Shown here piece by piece: positions 9,316 to 20,707 of a stretch of DNA of 64,000 nt. The stretch covers positions 227,450 to 291,449 of the forward strand of contig NW_005178470.1 in assembly GCF_000341285.1 (NCBI RefSeq). Direction: 5' to 3'. Position numbers and translations under genes: made by a program. Below the pieces are notes generated by a model, which was not told where the DNA came from, searched no databases, and worked only from the letters and a program-made list of their open reading frames with translations. This stretch comes from Galdieria sulphuraria (Eukaryota; Rhodophyta; Bangiophyceae; Galdieriales; Galdieriaceae). Each line of letters begins with the position of its first letter. Within the stretch, counting starts at the first letter, position 1.

Positions 9316-10254
9316 ATGGATGTTTTAGGAGTTGTGGCCCGAATGAATACAGTTTCAGAAGATTTTCTTGTTTATTGGGTTAATAGTCATGTGCTGGACC
9401 CTTTACTTTCTACCCAAACAGCTCCCGAGGCCATCCCTTTGTGGAGACGTTCACTTGTTACTTGGTTTCTTGTATACTTTGGTTCAATATTTATCTATTA
9501 CTTTTTTGGTTGGATTGATTATTACTTTATCTTCCTTCGTAACGAAAAACGTAAGAACCCTCGTTTTCGTGTGAACAACAATATATTGTGGAAGGAAATA
9601 TGGATGAGCACTTGGAGTTTGTTTGTTATGTCAGCGTTCACAACTCCTATGGAAGTATTGGTACAATTGGTACGTTATATTGTTTTGGTTTTATAATTTG
9701 TTCTTGTCTGACTTTTAGATAACTATATTGAGGGTTACTCAAAAGTCTATCACCGTGTCGAAGACTATGGTTGGTTTTATCTAATTATATCTCCGTTTTT
9801 GTTTGTATTTTTCTCAGACACTCTTATTTACTTTATTCATTTGGGACTTCATCATCGACTTGTCTACAAACATCTTCACAAGCCACATCATAGTTTTATA
9901 GACACAACTCCTTTTGCTGCTTTTGCATTTCACCCTATTGATGGTTTTCTTCAAGGAGTTCCATATCAATTATATGTATTTTGTTTACCAATACATGCAA
10001 GTCTTCATTTAGTAAGCTTAACAGTGGTAGGAGTGTGGACCATTAATATTCATGACAGAGTTACTCTTCATATTCCTGGTGTGAATGGAGCAGGACATCA
10101 TCGTGTTCATCACAAGACCTTTAAAAGTAATTATGGACAATATACCGTCTTTTGGGACAAAGTATTTGGAACTTTTAAAGATCCCATGGAATGGATGCAT
10201 CAAGGTGCTTGGGAAGATAGAGAAGAAGACGTATATGGTAAAAAATATCTTTAG
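9316..10254 (+). CDS. ERG3: C-5 sterol desaturase (ERG3/SC5D type), 2 exons
   Basis: Exons 9316-9673 and 9719-10254; the 45-base intron restores the frame. A stronger-looking donor at 9670 would give the wrong phase, so the donor at 9674 was chosen. The product is ~297 residues with several membrane segments. The joined sequence runs through G-Y-S-K-V-Y and Y-G-W-F-Y, typical of ERG3. Di-iron histidine boxes are visible: H-L-G-L-H-H, H-K-P-H-H, and H-H-R-V-H-H near the end. The enzyme introduces the C5 double bond in sterol synthesis in the ER. The family assignment within the fatty-acid-hydroxylase superfamily rests on these boxes and spacing. Confidence 0.85.
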
Positions 10255-10436
10255 AAATGGAGTGGATATCTATGACGATGATTTTTATCTATTTGTATCA
10301 AATATGAATTTTGTTATTGTAAGGTTTTATTATTCCGATAAATAATGTATCAAGTGCAATGTGGTTCATTTTCCTTTTCTTTTCTTTGGTTAAATCGTTC
10401 TATTCATTTTTCTTTGTTTACTTTTTGCTTTGGATT

Positions 10437-10673
10437 ATGACAACATCAGCAGCTCGCAAGAGAGTTGTAGCTTCTGAAAAATTTGAAGATAAAGTAGTAA
10501 AGAAGAACATAGGCCAAAACAAAGACAAGAAAAAGTCTATATGGTCATCCATTCCTGTGAGTCCTGTAACGTTGGGTTTCATTTTGTTTGTTGTTGTTGG
10601 TAGCAGTTTCCTTCCCATCATACGAGCTGCCTTTGGTAGGAAATTGGGTATTGAAGCAGCACCAGAGTTGTAG
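10437..10673 (+). CDS. RAMP4/SERP1-like ER membrane protein
   Basis: Small protein of 78 residues from the ATG at 10437. An in-frame ATG at 10359 would add a hydrophobic 26-residue extension, not usual for the family, so I prefer the inner start. The N-terminal half is basic (K-R-V-V-A-S-E-K, N-K-D-K-K-K-S). It is followed by a single membrane helix, V-T-L-G-F-I-L-F-V-V-V-G-S-S-F, and a short tail. This order matches RAMP4/SERP1, a tail-anchored protein of the Sec61 translocon. It follows the desaturase on the same strand by 182 bases. Confidence 0.75.
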   Translation: MTTSAARKRVVASEKFEDKVVKKNIGQNKDKKKSIWSSIPVSPVTLGFILFVVVGSSFLPIIRAAFGRKLGIEAAPEL

Positions 10674-10869
10674 ACGTTTATGGTTTGTCGTTGTCTTCCA
10701 TGTTTTGACAGAGGCTATAACACTGTCTATGGATAGGGTGCCATCAGCAACGTAAAAACTATTTTCTTTATTGGCGCAACTTGTCTCAAAAATAAAACAC
10801 TGTTGTTATTATAGCATCAAGAAATATATATTCATTAAGACATATTGAGTAGTCACTAGGACGTTGACT

Positions 10870-11682
10870 TCAAATGAGCTTCTTCTGACGGAAAAAGTTA
10901 CGCAAATAATATACAAGATAAGCACCCGCAGCTGTCATCATAGTTATGGACAAAACACTATACCAAACAACCCTTGAGTTGGTATTCTCGTTGGTTTCTT
11001 TCATATGTGCTTCACGGGTTCTTACATTTTCTAGTTCAACAACGATCTGACCAAACTGCTCTTCCATACGACGTAAGGCAGCTTCTAAGCTGTTTAAGTG
11101 TTGTACTTTGGCAATATCCGTAAACCCCGATGATACAAAATCAGTTTGTACGTTCAATATTATCTTTCTCTTTGGGGGAGGTGAACCAGAAGGAGGACGA
11201 AGAGGAGTTGTTTCAAAACAAAAGTGATAACTTGCAGGAGGCCAATGGATATCATTAGTTGCAAACCCAGTTTCTTCAGAAACCACGTGTTGTGGAGTAG
11301 TGAAACCAAAGGATTGCTTATCTATATTCTTCTGTTGAACTATAATCTCCCCTTGCGGTCCTCTAATCTAGAACAACTTCAAGCTCAATATGGATTTGAC
11401 ACTTTGACAACTTACCAACAAATCTACAGACATTGATCCTTCTGCACCAACTACGAGACACTCACCAAATACCTAATAGAGTCTTCATTTAGAACCAAGA
11501 ACATCAAGTCACTTGCATTATGTCTCCGATACCTTTGTATTAGAAGTAATCTCTTCCGAGAAACAACGTTTGGTTCCCGCGTTCATATAAAACTGAATGG
11601 AGTGACAATATTCAAACAAGTTACTTATAACCAACAAATAAAGAAGTAAACTCCAACACATTCCAAAAGTACCCCGACTCAT
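10870..11682 (-). CDS. p24 (EMP24/GP25L/TMED) cargo receptor, copy 1, 3 exons
   Basis: Exons 11533-11682, 11416-11472 and 10870-11367, with introns of 60 and 48 bases, encode 234 residues. A signal peptide (L-L-L-Y-L-L-V-I-S-N-L) is followed by the GOLD domain, with paired cysteines in K-R-C-F-S-E and Y-H-F-C-F. The lumenal coiled coil contains H-L-N-S-L-E-A-A-L-R-R-M-E-E. One membrane helix ends in the cytosolic tail F-F-R-Q-K-K-L-I, carrying both the COPII-binding FF pair and the COPI dilysine signal. p24 proteins cycle between ER and Golgi as cargo receptors. Intron positions match those of the second p24 gene at 47.8-48.6 kb, so the two are paralogues from a duplication. Confidence 0.92.
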
Positions 11683-11791
11683 CTTTACCAAAAGGAATAG
11701 ATTAGTTGAACAATTTTCTCGGAATTTTATATATCAACGACATTCGATATAATAATACATATGAAGCTTAATCTACAAAACACGGATTATT

Positions 11792-14700
11792 TCATTCAGA
11801 GACATTATGCAACAGATATTGGGACCATTCTCGAAGTGTACCTATGGGTAACAATCCATCTCGATAGGTAAAGGCAATGTTGCCTCTTGACTGTTGACGT
11901 AGTTGTTCCAATCCTTCTAAAAATGTTGCAGCTTCTAAAGTGTCTTCTGCATATCTTTCTGCGTCAATCATATTATCCCATAAGTGAGGTGATAAGGTTG
12001 GGGGTAACAGAGCTGGAGGAGCTTCTCTATAGGAATAGAATTGTTTGGACACTTTTCCAAATACAGTTTGAGTACTAGTTGAGGAGTTGCCATTATAAGG
12101 CTCCTTTGTCAAAGATGCCCATTTTTCAACAAGATAATGAAGCACTGGATCATTCTTGTCCAATAAGTTTGTCGCATATCTTGCCATCACAATTCCCTTA
12201 CTTTCTAAAACAGAAGAATCAGATGACACCTGCTTCATGAGCTGTTCTGCAAGTTCTTCTGATAGACACATAAGACATACTTGAATATTTCGATACATTC
12301 CTTTTTCACGTCTTCTCACAAAGTTATCCAACATCTTGGATACCAAGGGTGAAAGCTGTTCATCTCGGATAAAGAACTTGCGACAAAAATAAATCCACAG
12401 CTCTATCGAATATATCCATTGCTTCTCTAACATAGCTCGATATCCTTCTTCACAAACTTTTGTGGCTCTAAAGGCTATTCGATAGGCTATCATACTTGAA
12501 TCAAGTCTTTCTGCAAAGGAGTGACACGTGTCCTTATTCGAAAATAAAGCAATAACCGTTCGAGTCGAGTAATGATCATCCGTATGTCCATTTTGTAACC
12601 AATCAGAATCCTTCATTTGGCTCAATAACCTTTCCATTTGCAAAATTGTCGACAAAGAGTTGGAAGCTTCCAAAGAATTTCCATTGTGGTTATTTCTCTT
12701 ATGATGCAATCGTTGAATATCGTGCAATAAACTTGTTGTTGCTTCTGAATAGTTTGCATAAGAGACTGCCAAGTTCAGGAAGATAGCCAAATCATATTGT
12801 TCTGTTGCTAAGCAAAAATTGGGAAGAAGTGACAAGCAATATCTAAAACTATAATCGGAATCTTTGATTTGCTTAAATGAAGTCTTCATTGCCTCTTGTG
12901 CCTGTTGAATCAGTTCCTGCACTCTTTGCTTCCATTCTTGCTCACTCTTTTTCCAATCATAACGATTCAATTCATTCATGAAAGCGTCGTTTTCCTTTTT
13001 GATTTGTTCCAAAATTTCGGGAGGAAGCAACTCATAAGCCTCTTTCCTAATTTCATAATACCATTTACAGTCCATCGAGATCTGACCATCAATAGAGGAA
13101 CTTTGAGAGTCTCTTGAATGACGAAAAGACTCTACCAAATAGTCATCAATATAAATGATTCCATAAGCTGACGCAAATTTGTTTCCACCAACAGAATCTA
13201 ATAAAACTTGATCCCAAGAGACTGCATTCACTACAACATCATTATACATATACCACTGATCAGCAAACCAATCTTTGATAAAAGTCCAATAATGGCCACT
13301 GTCTGGAGCTCCATCTATGAACGAATACAACAAGAAAAGCATAAAAACTTAAATACTGCAAATAAACAGACATCAAGTCTTTGTTCTTCTTCTAAAAGTT
13401 GTTCCTTTTTGTTTACAAGTCTTTTCTCCAAAGCAAGTTCCTTTTCATTCAGCTTTTTCAAAATAGAAAGACAACTTTCTAATTCTTGTTGAGAAACGTC
13501 AAAATCATTTTCATTCATTTCTGAAAGATAACGCAATCGTTGAATTACTCTGTTCAATGCACTGGAAAACTTTAAAGTTTCCATAAAAGGAAATGTTTGC
13601 TGCTCACTTTCGTTTAAAAAGCCAAACCATCGCTGTTCATTCAACTTCTTTATCGTCTCCTGAAATTGCTGTCTCAAGAATTCTGACTTTCTTCGAAGTT
13701 CTTCTGCAGCCTCCTTTTGATGTTCCAAATAATGACTCATTTTCAAAGAACCTGGAAAATGAAACGAATCGTGAACCTTTTCTGGCGTCAATGTCTCCTT
13801 ATTGAATCGAACTCGTTGTAAATAGATGGTTACTACCGGAGCAATATGAACAAACCACAATCTTTGATAGGCTGGAATGCTGCTTGACTGAGTCCAATCT
13901 ACAAAATCACCCTTGTTGACATAAGGAGATCGGAAAAACTCTATAGAATCTGTCATGGAATGAGGCAATTGCTTCACAACATCGGACTCTTTATCGATAT
14001 GAAATTCTATCTCAGAACATGTCAACTCATCCAATCCTCGATAAAGATTTCTTTCATCTCCAGATGGAGTAGTTGCATCGATAATAACTGAGTTGGTTTC
14101 GTGAGTTTGTTCCGCAACTTTGATAGTCTTTCGTTCTTCATCTAAAGCTCGAAAATCTACAAATATTTCTTGCTTCAACTGCGATGTAAATGTATTCTTC
14201 ACAATATTATCGAATGATGACTGGATAGAGTCTTCACAACTTTTATGAGAGCCAACTATTTGTTCTACATGAGAATTAGTTTCCATATTCTTCTTAGAAT
14301 CATTGAGCTTTCTCTCAAGTAGTTGAGTTGCTGAAACTCCCATTTCTAACAATTCTAAAAAGATTTGATTGAATTCTGAAGCATCTTGTTGACCACCTAT
14401 TTGTAAGCCATATTTAGTATCACTCTTTAAGGTCTCAATGAGTCGTTGAGGATCTAAATATTTTTCTTCACTCAATGCCATTCTTCCAAATAGATTTTGT
14501 AACTCAACAACAAAGTCAACTGCATTACGGAGCTGAACAAGTGAACAACCTCCTTGCTCATCTTCCAAAAGTTGTGAATGGTTCTCAGCCTCTTTCATAA
14601 GTTGCTCAAATTCTTCGTGTTTAAAAGAAAATACTGCCTTCCGAATAGCTGGAAGTGTAAAATATACTTGTAACAGAGAGTTGACATAGCAAATATTGGC

Positions 14701-15312
14701 AACATTCCTTAAACCAACGGGAGCAAAAGGTGAACTTCGCTTACGTCTCGAAGGATCGAAAGGCTCAGATACCGAATACGCATGATGAGGATCACTTGTC
14801 ATTAGAGACTCTTCGATGGCTCTTTGAGTGTCTTTGTCTTCCAAGTTTGATGGCTGTCTTTCTTCTGGAGGACTCGTTTCGCGCTTACTAATGGCTAGAG
14901 CTTTGGTTAGGTCATTCTCAGAAGGTTTCTTTTCTTTACTCAACCCATTCGTTGGAAAACCTGAATGGCTTGAACGTTTATTTCCTTCACTTGACTTTTT
15001 CTTTCCGTTGGACAAACTTGACGTGCCTGCAAAGAAGAGAAGGGATGGTCCTTCTGTATGATCTTCACCATATTCACGAATAGAAGTTTGTTGTGGACCA
15101 TGATTGGTACCTTTACTTTTCTTAGTTTGAGTGGTTCCCAAGTTGACTGTTCCCGCTATTCTTTGAATAGTACTTTTGTTGGTACTTGACTTGTGTTCGA
15201 AAAGAAAGTTTACTGCTTCGTCAACGGTGCTACAACCAGCTGCTTCAGCTCTATCAACGTCTTGTTTTGAAAAGCCCATTTCAGTCAAGTGAGTTTGTAG
15301 TGAGGCGTTCAT
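11792..15312 (-). CDS. USP25/28-like ubiquitin-specific protease, 2 exons
   Basis: Exon 1 is 13368-15312, with start ATG at 15312; the frame upstream has only non-ATG starts. Exon 2 is 11792-13314. The 53-base GT-AG intron at 13315-13367 keeps phase and gives ~1155 residues. Order: UBA domain (1-42, with E-M-G-F), ubiquitin-interacting motifs near 134-146 and 162-172, the Cys box G-L-R-N-V-A-N-I-C-Y-V-N-S-L-L-Q (Cys ~208), and Q-Q-D-A-S-E-F. A long coiled-coil insert follows, then the His box S-G-H-Y-W and D-S-V-G-G-N-K-F-A-S-A-Y. UBA plus UIM plus a split catalytic domain matches the USP25/USP28 architecture. The junction just before the His box is uncertain: the residues read R-L-D-V-Y-G-A-P, while unspliced alternatives fit the family strand better but break the frame. 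Confidence 0.85.
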
Positions 15313-15522
15313 CTTTTTCAAGGTTTCCTTTAAGACGACATAAATAAATGACAAGCCACTTTTTGTGACAATATTGAATCTGAAATACTCGTAATCATCA
15401 TCATGTTCAACAATGTGAAACTTTATACCAAGTTAATGAAAAGTATTTGGTATTCATTCCTTTTAGTAGTCTTCATATTTCTTAAAAAGTAGAATTGGCA
15501 TATGGCTTTGAAATATATTTCG

Positions 15523-16563
15523 CTATTGGGAGAACGACCGCTCTCCTAAGATACGCTTGTTTCTATTGCGACGATGCTTATCATCTGATTCAAAGTGCGA
15601 ATCTTCATAAGAAGATAATGGCTGTTGAAAGAATAACGGGTCATACTGGAAATAGAAGAGAGAATATTAAATTGTAAAGCTCTATCAGCAATGCACTTAC
15701 ATTCTTCACTTGATTAACCAATTCCTTTGGTAAAGAGTGGATATTTTTGAGTTTCTTACTCACAAGATAACTTGTACATTTGCCTTTACCATACCAAGAA
15801 GGACAATCTCCATAACGAACCCAAGACAGAATAGGACTCATGAACAATCTACTCAAAAAATGAGTATAATGATACAAGTCTATAACGTTCAACTTTCAAT
15901 CCCATCGCATTCTCCTTCATAAACTCTTACCATATTTCTCCAAAGTGGATATATAACCCGCTTTCTTATTCCCTATTCTTACAAAAATAGGCAAACTATA
16001 TACTCGAATATTAGCCATATGGGTTACTCGAGAACCTAATAAAGTCTTGCTGGACACAGAAACACTTTGCTTTGACAATTCGACTGATCGATTGTCCCAA
16101 ACAAGCTGTATATCCTATCCAAAAGATAAGAAAATTGTTAAAATACTGTGTAAACCAACAAACTTGTTGAGGATAAAATATGGGATTTACTTTTCTCGTT
16201 CGCCTTTGAGAAACGCATTCACTCAGGTAGCTTCCTGTTTCTGGATCTTTCAGAAAATAAAGCTTTTTAGAGGATACAACAGCTTTTGTTGTTCCTTGGT
16301 TAATGGACTGTTGTGAAATACTTCGAACAGTTCCCCATTCTAAACCTTCAAGCAACGCAATAACCTAATAATTACGCGATTGATCCCAATAACTTGCACG
16401 AAACACAACTCCCGAAAACCTTTCCAGTCTCACACGACACTATACTGCCAGTTCCGTACCAATAACAATTTTTACCAAGTAGAGAATTTCTCCATCTCAA
16501 GTTTACATATTCTACAAAGTCTTTTGCTGTCCAAAGACGATTTACAAAGTTGTCCAAATTCAT
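15523..16563 (-). CDS. DUF1838-like protein, 5 exons
   Basis: Assembled from five small exons: 16420-16563, 16191-16364, 15931-16114, 15701-15879 and 15523-15645. The introns are 55, 76, 51 and 55 bases with GT-AG ends, and all phases agree, giving 267 residues. The N-terminal half contains the pattern L-R-W-R-N-S-L-L-G-K, Y-W-Y-G-T-G-S-I, then E-G-L-E-W-G-T-V-R, F-L-K-D-P-E-T-G and L-V-W-D-N. It resembles the DUF1838 family of uncharacterised bacterial and algal proteins. There is no signal or membrane segment, and the last 30 residues are charged. The exon structure is well supported. The family call is tentative and no function is claimed. None of the exons is convincing alone, so a single-frame search would miss this gene. 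Confidence 0.7.
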
Positions 16564-16831
16564 ATTCCAAATGCTTTTTCTTCAAAGAAATGATTCCTTA
16601 TGTGTGTTAAAAGGCTATTTATGGGATGGTTTGGAGAAGAAAGAGATACTTCTTAATGTATTACAATAAGAGCATATTGTATTGGTTCTTTTGTTAAAAA
16701 GTCATCATTTTTGGTTCAACATTTCTTCAGATGTTATTTTTCTAGTGCATATATATATGATAAGAAAATCAGCATCACAAATATATTCAAATCCACAAAT
16801 GACGTGCCAGCCCGCTTAAAGTATTCTTTCG

Positions 16832-18739
16832 ATGCTATTTGATTTGCTTTATGCTTTGGTTGGATATACTGGAAATGTTATTGTAAGAAAAGACAATACT
16901 TCAAATATCAAAAGAACAAGTGAAAAAGTCTCGTTTCAGTTGGCTCCCGACTTTCCATATGTAAACCCTGCAGAAAGAAGAGCTATAGATCGAATTAGTA
17001 ATATAGGGGCGTTATATGTCACAGTTTATGAATATGGTTGCAAAGACATCCTTCCACAAAAGTCCAAACAATCAATCTATATTCTCGCTCTTCAAAAAGG
17101 ACTTGATGAAATATTGGATGAATATAGAGAACTTGTAGCCAGCTATGAGGAAGAGGCAATTCATAAACGATTGCAAAACCTTTCTTTGGTAGAAGGAGAA
17201 CTTCGTGTGTGGGAGAGAAGACTGGAAGACTTATGTATGCTTTTTGACAAAATGAAAGAGGCAAAGAGACTCAATGGTCCTGAGTTAATCACGCAATTGA
17301 TACAGTTTTGTACATCTGGTTCACCCGACACTGCTAGCCTTTGTATGAGGTTGTTAAAGAAGTGTATGAAAGTTCTTTTGGTTCAGTTACAAACTTGGCT
17401 CTATTACGGAGAATTGCAGGATCCATTTGAAGAATTTTTCTTAAGGAAAGAACCAAAGACTGCTTCCGAACAACGAAAAGATGATTCCTCTTTTTCTCTT
17501 ATTGATGATATCGTTATTGCACAAGAAAACCTCACATCATTACTAAGTCCTTCCATGGTAAAAGACATTCTATTTATTGGAGGAGTTGTAAAGGCACTGC
17601 GCAATTCTGAAGATGCCTCGTCTCAAGTGGATTGGAATGAACTCGAAGTACAGATAGATAGCCTACGTTCTTTGGAAATGCAACCACTTAGAAGTTTGCC
17701 ATTGCAATCCAATATTCAATATATTCGACAATGGGCTTCAAAACAACTCATGAAGTTCTTATTTAGGGTTTCGTGGTGGAAGGAATTCGAGTTTCTCCGA
17801 CAAACCTTTTTGTTAGGTAAAGGTGACCTATGGTTCTATTTTTTACAAGACATTTGTGATGTGTTGGTTATTCCTTCCATGAACGAATGTAAAGAATCTG
17901 TATTGAATTCCTTTTTAGAAAAGTCATTGCTCAAGACCTTTTTCGAAGTTGACTTTCGATACGAAATGTTGAGTTTCCAGAGAATGGATTTTACGTCTGT
18001 CAACAGTGACTTGTGCAACAACCTGCTGCCATTGTCTAGTGGTTGGAGTTATATCAGTTTATCTTATGTACCTCAAAAGCCATTACATATTTTAATGACT
18101 TCAAAAGATCTAGAGCATTATTCTCGAATTTTCTGTATAGTATTTGCTATAGCTCATGTTCGCTTTCAAATGGAGCGCAGTTGGCTCATATTACGAAATC
18201 GTTTTAGAAGATGCAACCGAATAGCTCTTGTAGATTATAGAAATATTTTTCATTTACTTTGGAGATGTAACTTTCTAGTCCATTGTCTTGAAGAATACTT
18301 TCAGATTGGCTTGATTGAAGAATCCTTTGGTACTTTTATGAAGCAGTCAAAAGGAGCTTCCGACTTTGATAGCGTCCGTATGTTGCATCAGAAATATCTT
18401 GAAACTCTTGTAAAACGCACTCTTATCTATTCTGCATCATTCATTGAGTCACTGGATAATCTATTGCAGGTTTTTAGAGAATATTGTATTTATATTCAGC
18501 ACAGATTTGTAGAGGAGAAGACTTTGGCAGCGTTGTCTATGGAAAGCATGGAACAACCAATCAATCAGCGCATTGTTGCATTCCTTCAAGAGTTACAACA
18601 GTATCCTAATCATCCAGTTAGTAATATGCTTTTGAATAGAATAGATTTTAACAACTTTTATTTCTTGGAAAGTACTCCAATGAAAGAGAATGGAATGACT
18701 TGTATAGAGGACGAACCATTGGAAAATGAAACAGAATAA
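16832..18739 (+). CDS. Gamma-tubulin complex component 4-like (GCP4)
   Basis: Single exon, 635 residues. It begins M-L-F-D-L-L-Y-A-L-V-G-Y-T-G, matching the characteristic M-L-H-E-L-L-L-A-L-x-G start of GCP4 and supporting the chosen ATG. The grip1 region continues with A-P-D-F-P-Y-V-N-P-A-E-R and Y-E-Y-G-C. The C-terminal part has the Spc97/98 grip2 pattern, R-S-W-L-I-L-R-N-R-F and L-R-F-Q/L-W-R-C-N-F-L-V-H-type helices. GCP proteins form the gamma-tubulin ring complex that nucleates microtubules. The length is near that of animal and plant GCP4. The caprin-like gene follows on the same strand after 66 bases. Confidence 0.85.
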   Translation: MLFDLLYALVGYTGNVIVRKDNTSNIKRTSEKVSFQLAPDFPYVNPAERRAIDRISNIGALYVTVYEYGCKDILPQKSKQSIYILALQKGLDEILDEYRELVASYEEEAIHKRLQNLSLVEGELRVWERRLEDLCMLFDKMKEAKRLNGPELITQLIQFCTSGSPDTASLCMRLLKKCMKVLLVQLQTWLYYGELQDPFEEFFLRKEPKTASEQRKDDSSFSLIDDIVIAQENLTSLLSPSMVKDILFIGGVVKALRNSEDASSQVDWNELEVQIDSLRSLEMQPLRSLPLQSNIQYIRQWASKQLMKFLFRVSWWKEFEFLRQTFLLGKGDLWFYFLQDICDVLVIPSMNECKESVLNSFLEKSLLKTFFEVDFRYEMLSFQRMDFTSVNSDLCNNLLPLSSGWSYISLSYVPQKPLHILMTSKDLEHYSRIFCIVFAIAHVRFQMERSWLILRNRFRRCNRIALVDYRNIFHLLWRCNFLVHCLEEYFQIGLIEESFGTFMKQSKGASDFDSVRMLHQKYLETLVKRTLIYSASFIESLDNLLQVFREYCIYIQHRFVEEKTLAALSMESMEQPINQRIVAFLQELQQYPNHPVSNMLLNRIDFNNFYFLESTPMKENGMTCIEDEPLENETE

Positions 18740-18782
18740 ATTGCATTTGTTTCCTCAAGGCTCTTAACAAGTTGGTTGCTAA

Positions 18783-18798
18783 AGAGAGAGAGAGAGAG
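18783..18798. repeat. (AG)8 tract in a 5' leader
   Basis: A purine dinucleotide run lies 7 bases before the ATG of the caprin-like gene, within its presumed leader. Confidence 0.9.
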
Positions 18799-18805
18799 AA
18801 AGACT

Positions 18806-20512
18806 ATGGCTTCCGTTACAGAGAATCCTTACTTGAAAGTATTGCGAGGAAGAATTAGGAACCTTCGCAAAAATATTGACAAGTTAGATCGTCTGGAACA
18901 GCTGGCAAACCAAGGTGCTGTCCTCAATTCGCAACAGTTGGAAAGTCTTCGTAACAAGGCATCGAGACAAGCTGCACTTTGGGAGTTGGAAGATATATTA
19001 GTTAGAATGACATCGATAGTTCCGAAGGAGGAAGTGCTTTCTTCTGTTAAAGCAAAAGGCAAAGAAGACCCAAAGGAAACCCACCAAACTTTCACTATTG
19101 AAAAGCAACCTCATCAAAAGGTGGCAGAGTTGGATCCAAGTAGTGGTTCCAGTTTATTATTGGAATCTGCGGTGCAAGCTGAAGAAGATGGCGTTGAGCA
19201 GTTGAACAAGAAACAACAACAAGAAGAAGCTCTGGTACAGAATATATTGACGATTCTTCACGTGAGCGATTTTATTGTCAATGAGCCAGAAGCCGTAGAA
19301 ACTATCGTCAAGGAAAATCTAGAGCTACCACAAGGAAAGTTTGGCAAGCTTAGTCGTGTGCATATGGACTCTGTGAATTACTTTGCAAAGATGCTTACGT
19401 CACCTGATGGAGATATTCCAATTGAAAGGGCTTTGTTGGTTTCAACGTATCACGCGATGGAATATTTGCAAAGAAGTAAGAAGGAAGCCATTCCAGGAAT
19501 AAGTTATGAATTTCTTCACGAAATCATTTCCACTATAGCCTCTCATCCATTGCTTGTATTTCGTGGAGTAAATAATTCCAGCAATATGTCAACACAACGA
19601 GAAAGTCAACTTGTGGAAAATGTTGTGGAACAGATAAACTTTTTTGCACAACCAGTGGAGGATGAAATGGATTCAGGAATCGACAGTATAAATAATTTAC
19701 AAATTGGTGACTCCTCCATTGTCATTAGTGGCGATAGTGCATTTCCAGACTCTCATCCAGTGGATAGTCTTAAAGGCAGTTCTTATTTAGATTTCACTCT
19801 TAACAATAATCCCTCCAGAATTATGATTGACGATGATAACATTTTGATTATTCAAGATGAGAACGCAGATAATCCACTCGATCACTTCATTGCATCATCA
19901 GCGAGAGATATTTCATTGGAGGAATCTATTTCACGTTCAGTATTTGCAGATACGGACCCATTTATGAAGAGCAATTCAAGCAATCGTCAAAATGGCAACT
20001 TATATAAGAAGAATAATATCGATAGAATGATAAATGAATTTATCAGTTCTCAAGAACCTGCCTCAGAGCGTGCTTATACTGGTTTGGATAAGTCATCTCG
20101 GGAAGACACTGTATCTATGCAATTCTTTCATCGAAACAACATAAATGAAGTAAGCTTTTTAGACTGGGCTGATGAGGAGACTCATCATAGTTCAGAAGAA
20201 ACTTATGATATGAAATTTGAACCAAATTCAGGAATGCCAAAACGCATTTTATCACTAACCGGTAATGTGAAACTGAACCATGGCTCACAGAATTCAAAGA
20301 GTCAGATGGAAACTGAAGATGATCGTTTGGGTGGACAGAGGATGCGAAATATGGAATCAGACAAGTTACGTTGGTCCAAGAACCGTAACAAACATTCCCA
20401 ATATACTTCTAGACAGGGTTTAGAAGGAGAACGAAACAAAATACACAACAGACAGCCATTGTGGACTCGAAGGGATACTAGACGAAGCGATAATGGAAAA
20501 CAATCCTTTTGA
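18806..20512 (+). CDS. Caprin-1-like candidate RNA-associated protein
   Basis: Single exon of 568 residues from the ATG at 18806; the frame extends upstream only through a TTG. The first ~70 residues hold the pattern N-P-Y-L-K-V-L-R-G-R-I-R-N-L-R-K-N-I-D-K-L-D-R-L-E, then L-N-S-Q-Q-L-E-S-L. This resembles the helical N-terminal motif of caprin-1 and related plant proteins. A helical central block (~150-265) is followed by a long acidic disordered region. The tail is rich in Arg, Asn and Gly (R-R-D-T-R-R-S-D-N-G-K), as in RNA-binding proteins. Caprins act in translational control and RNA granules. The role here is inferred from the N-terminal motif and basic tail only. Confidence 0.5.
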   Translation: MASVTENPYLKVLRGRIRNLRKNIDKLDRLEQLANQGAVLNSQQLESLRNKASRQAALWELEDILVRMTSIVPKEEVLSSVKAKGKEDPKETHQTFTIEKQPHQKVAELDPSSGSSLLLESAVQAEEDGVEQLNKKQQQEEALVQNILTILHVSDFIVNEPEAVETIVKENLELPQGKFGKLSRVHMDSVNYFAKMLTSPDGDIPIERALLVSTYHAMEYLQRSKKEAIPGISYEFLHEIISTIASHPLLVFRGVNNSSNMSTQRESQLVENVVEQINFFAQPVEDEMDSGIDSINNLQIGDSSIVISGDSAFPDSHPVDSLKGSSYLDFTLNNNPSRIMIDDDNILIIQDENADNPLDHFIASSARDISLEESISRSVFADTDPFMKSNSSNRQNGNLYKKNNIDRMINEFISSQEPASERAYTGLDKSSREDTVSMQFFHRNNINEVSFLDWADEETHHSSEETYDMKFEPNSGMPKRILSLTGNVKLNHGSQNSKSQMETEDDRLGGQRMRNMESDKLRWSKNRNKHSQYTSRQGLEGERNKIHNRQPLWTRRDTRRSDNGKQSF

Positions 20513-20707
20513 GAACCAAGTTGATCTGAAAGCATTGTTGAACTTTTGAAATTTATCTTGAATAGTGTCGAATGACTTGTCACAGCTGAGATATCCAAAA
20601 CTTTATAGATACAAAAACACACAATTCCTGCCTTATTTGAATAAAACAGCGCAGATAAAACCATTTTATGAATAACTTTCTATGAGGAATGTATACAATA
20701 GATACAC

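Noticed and set aside
13315-13342. Independent 516-codon gene beginning at 13342
   Set aside because: It contains the His box of the deubiquitinase whose Cys box is in the upstream ORF, so both are one spliced gene.
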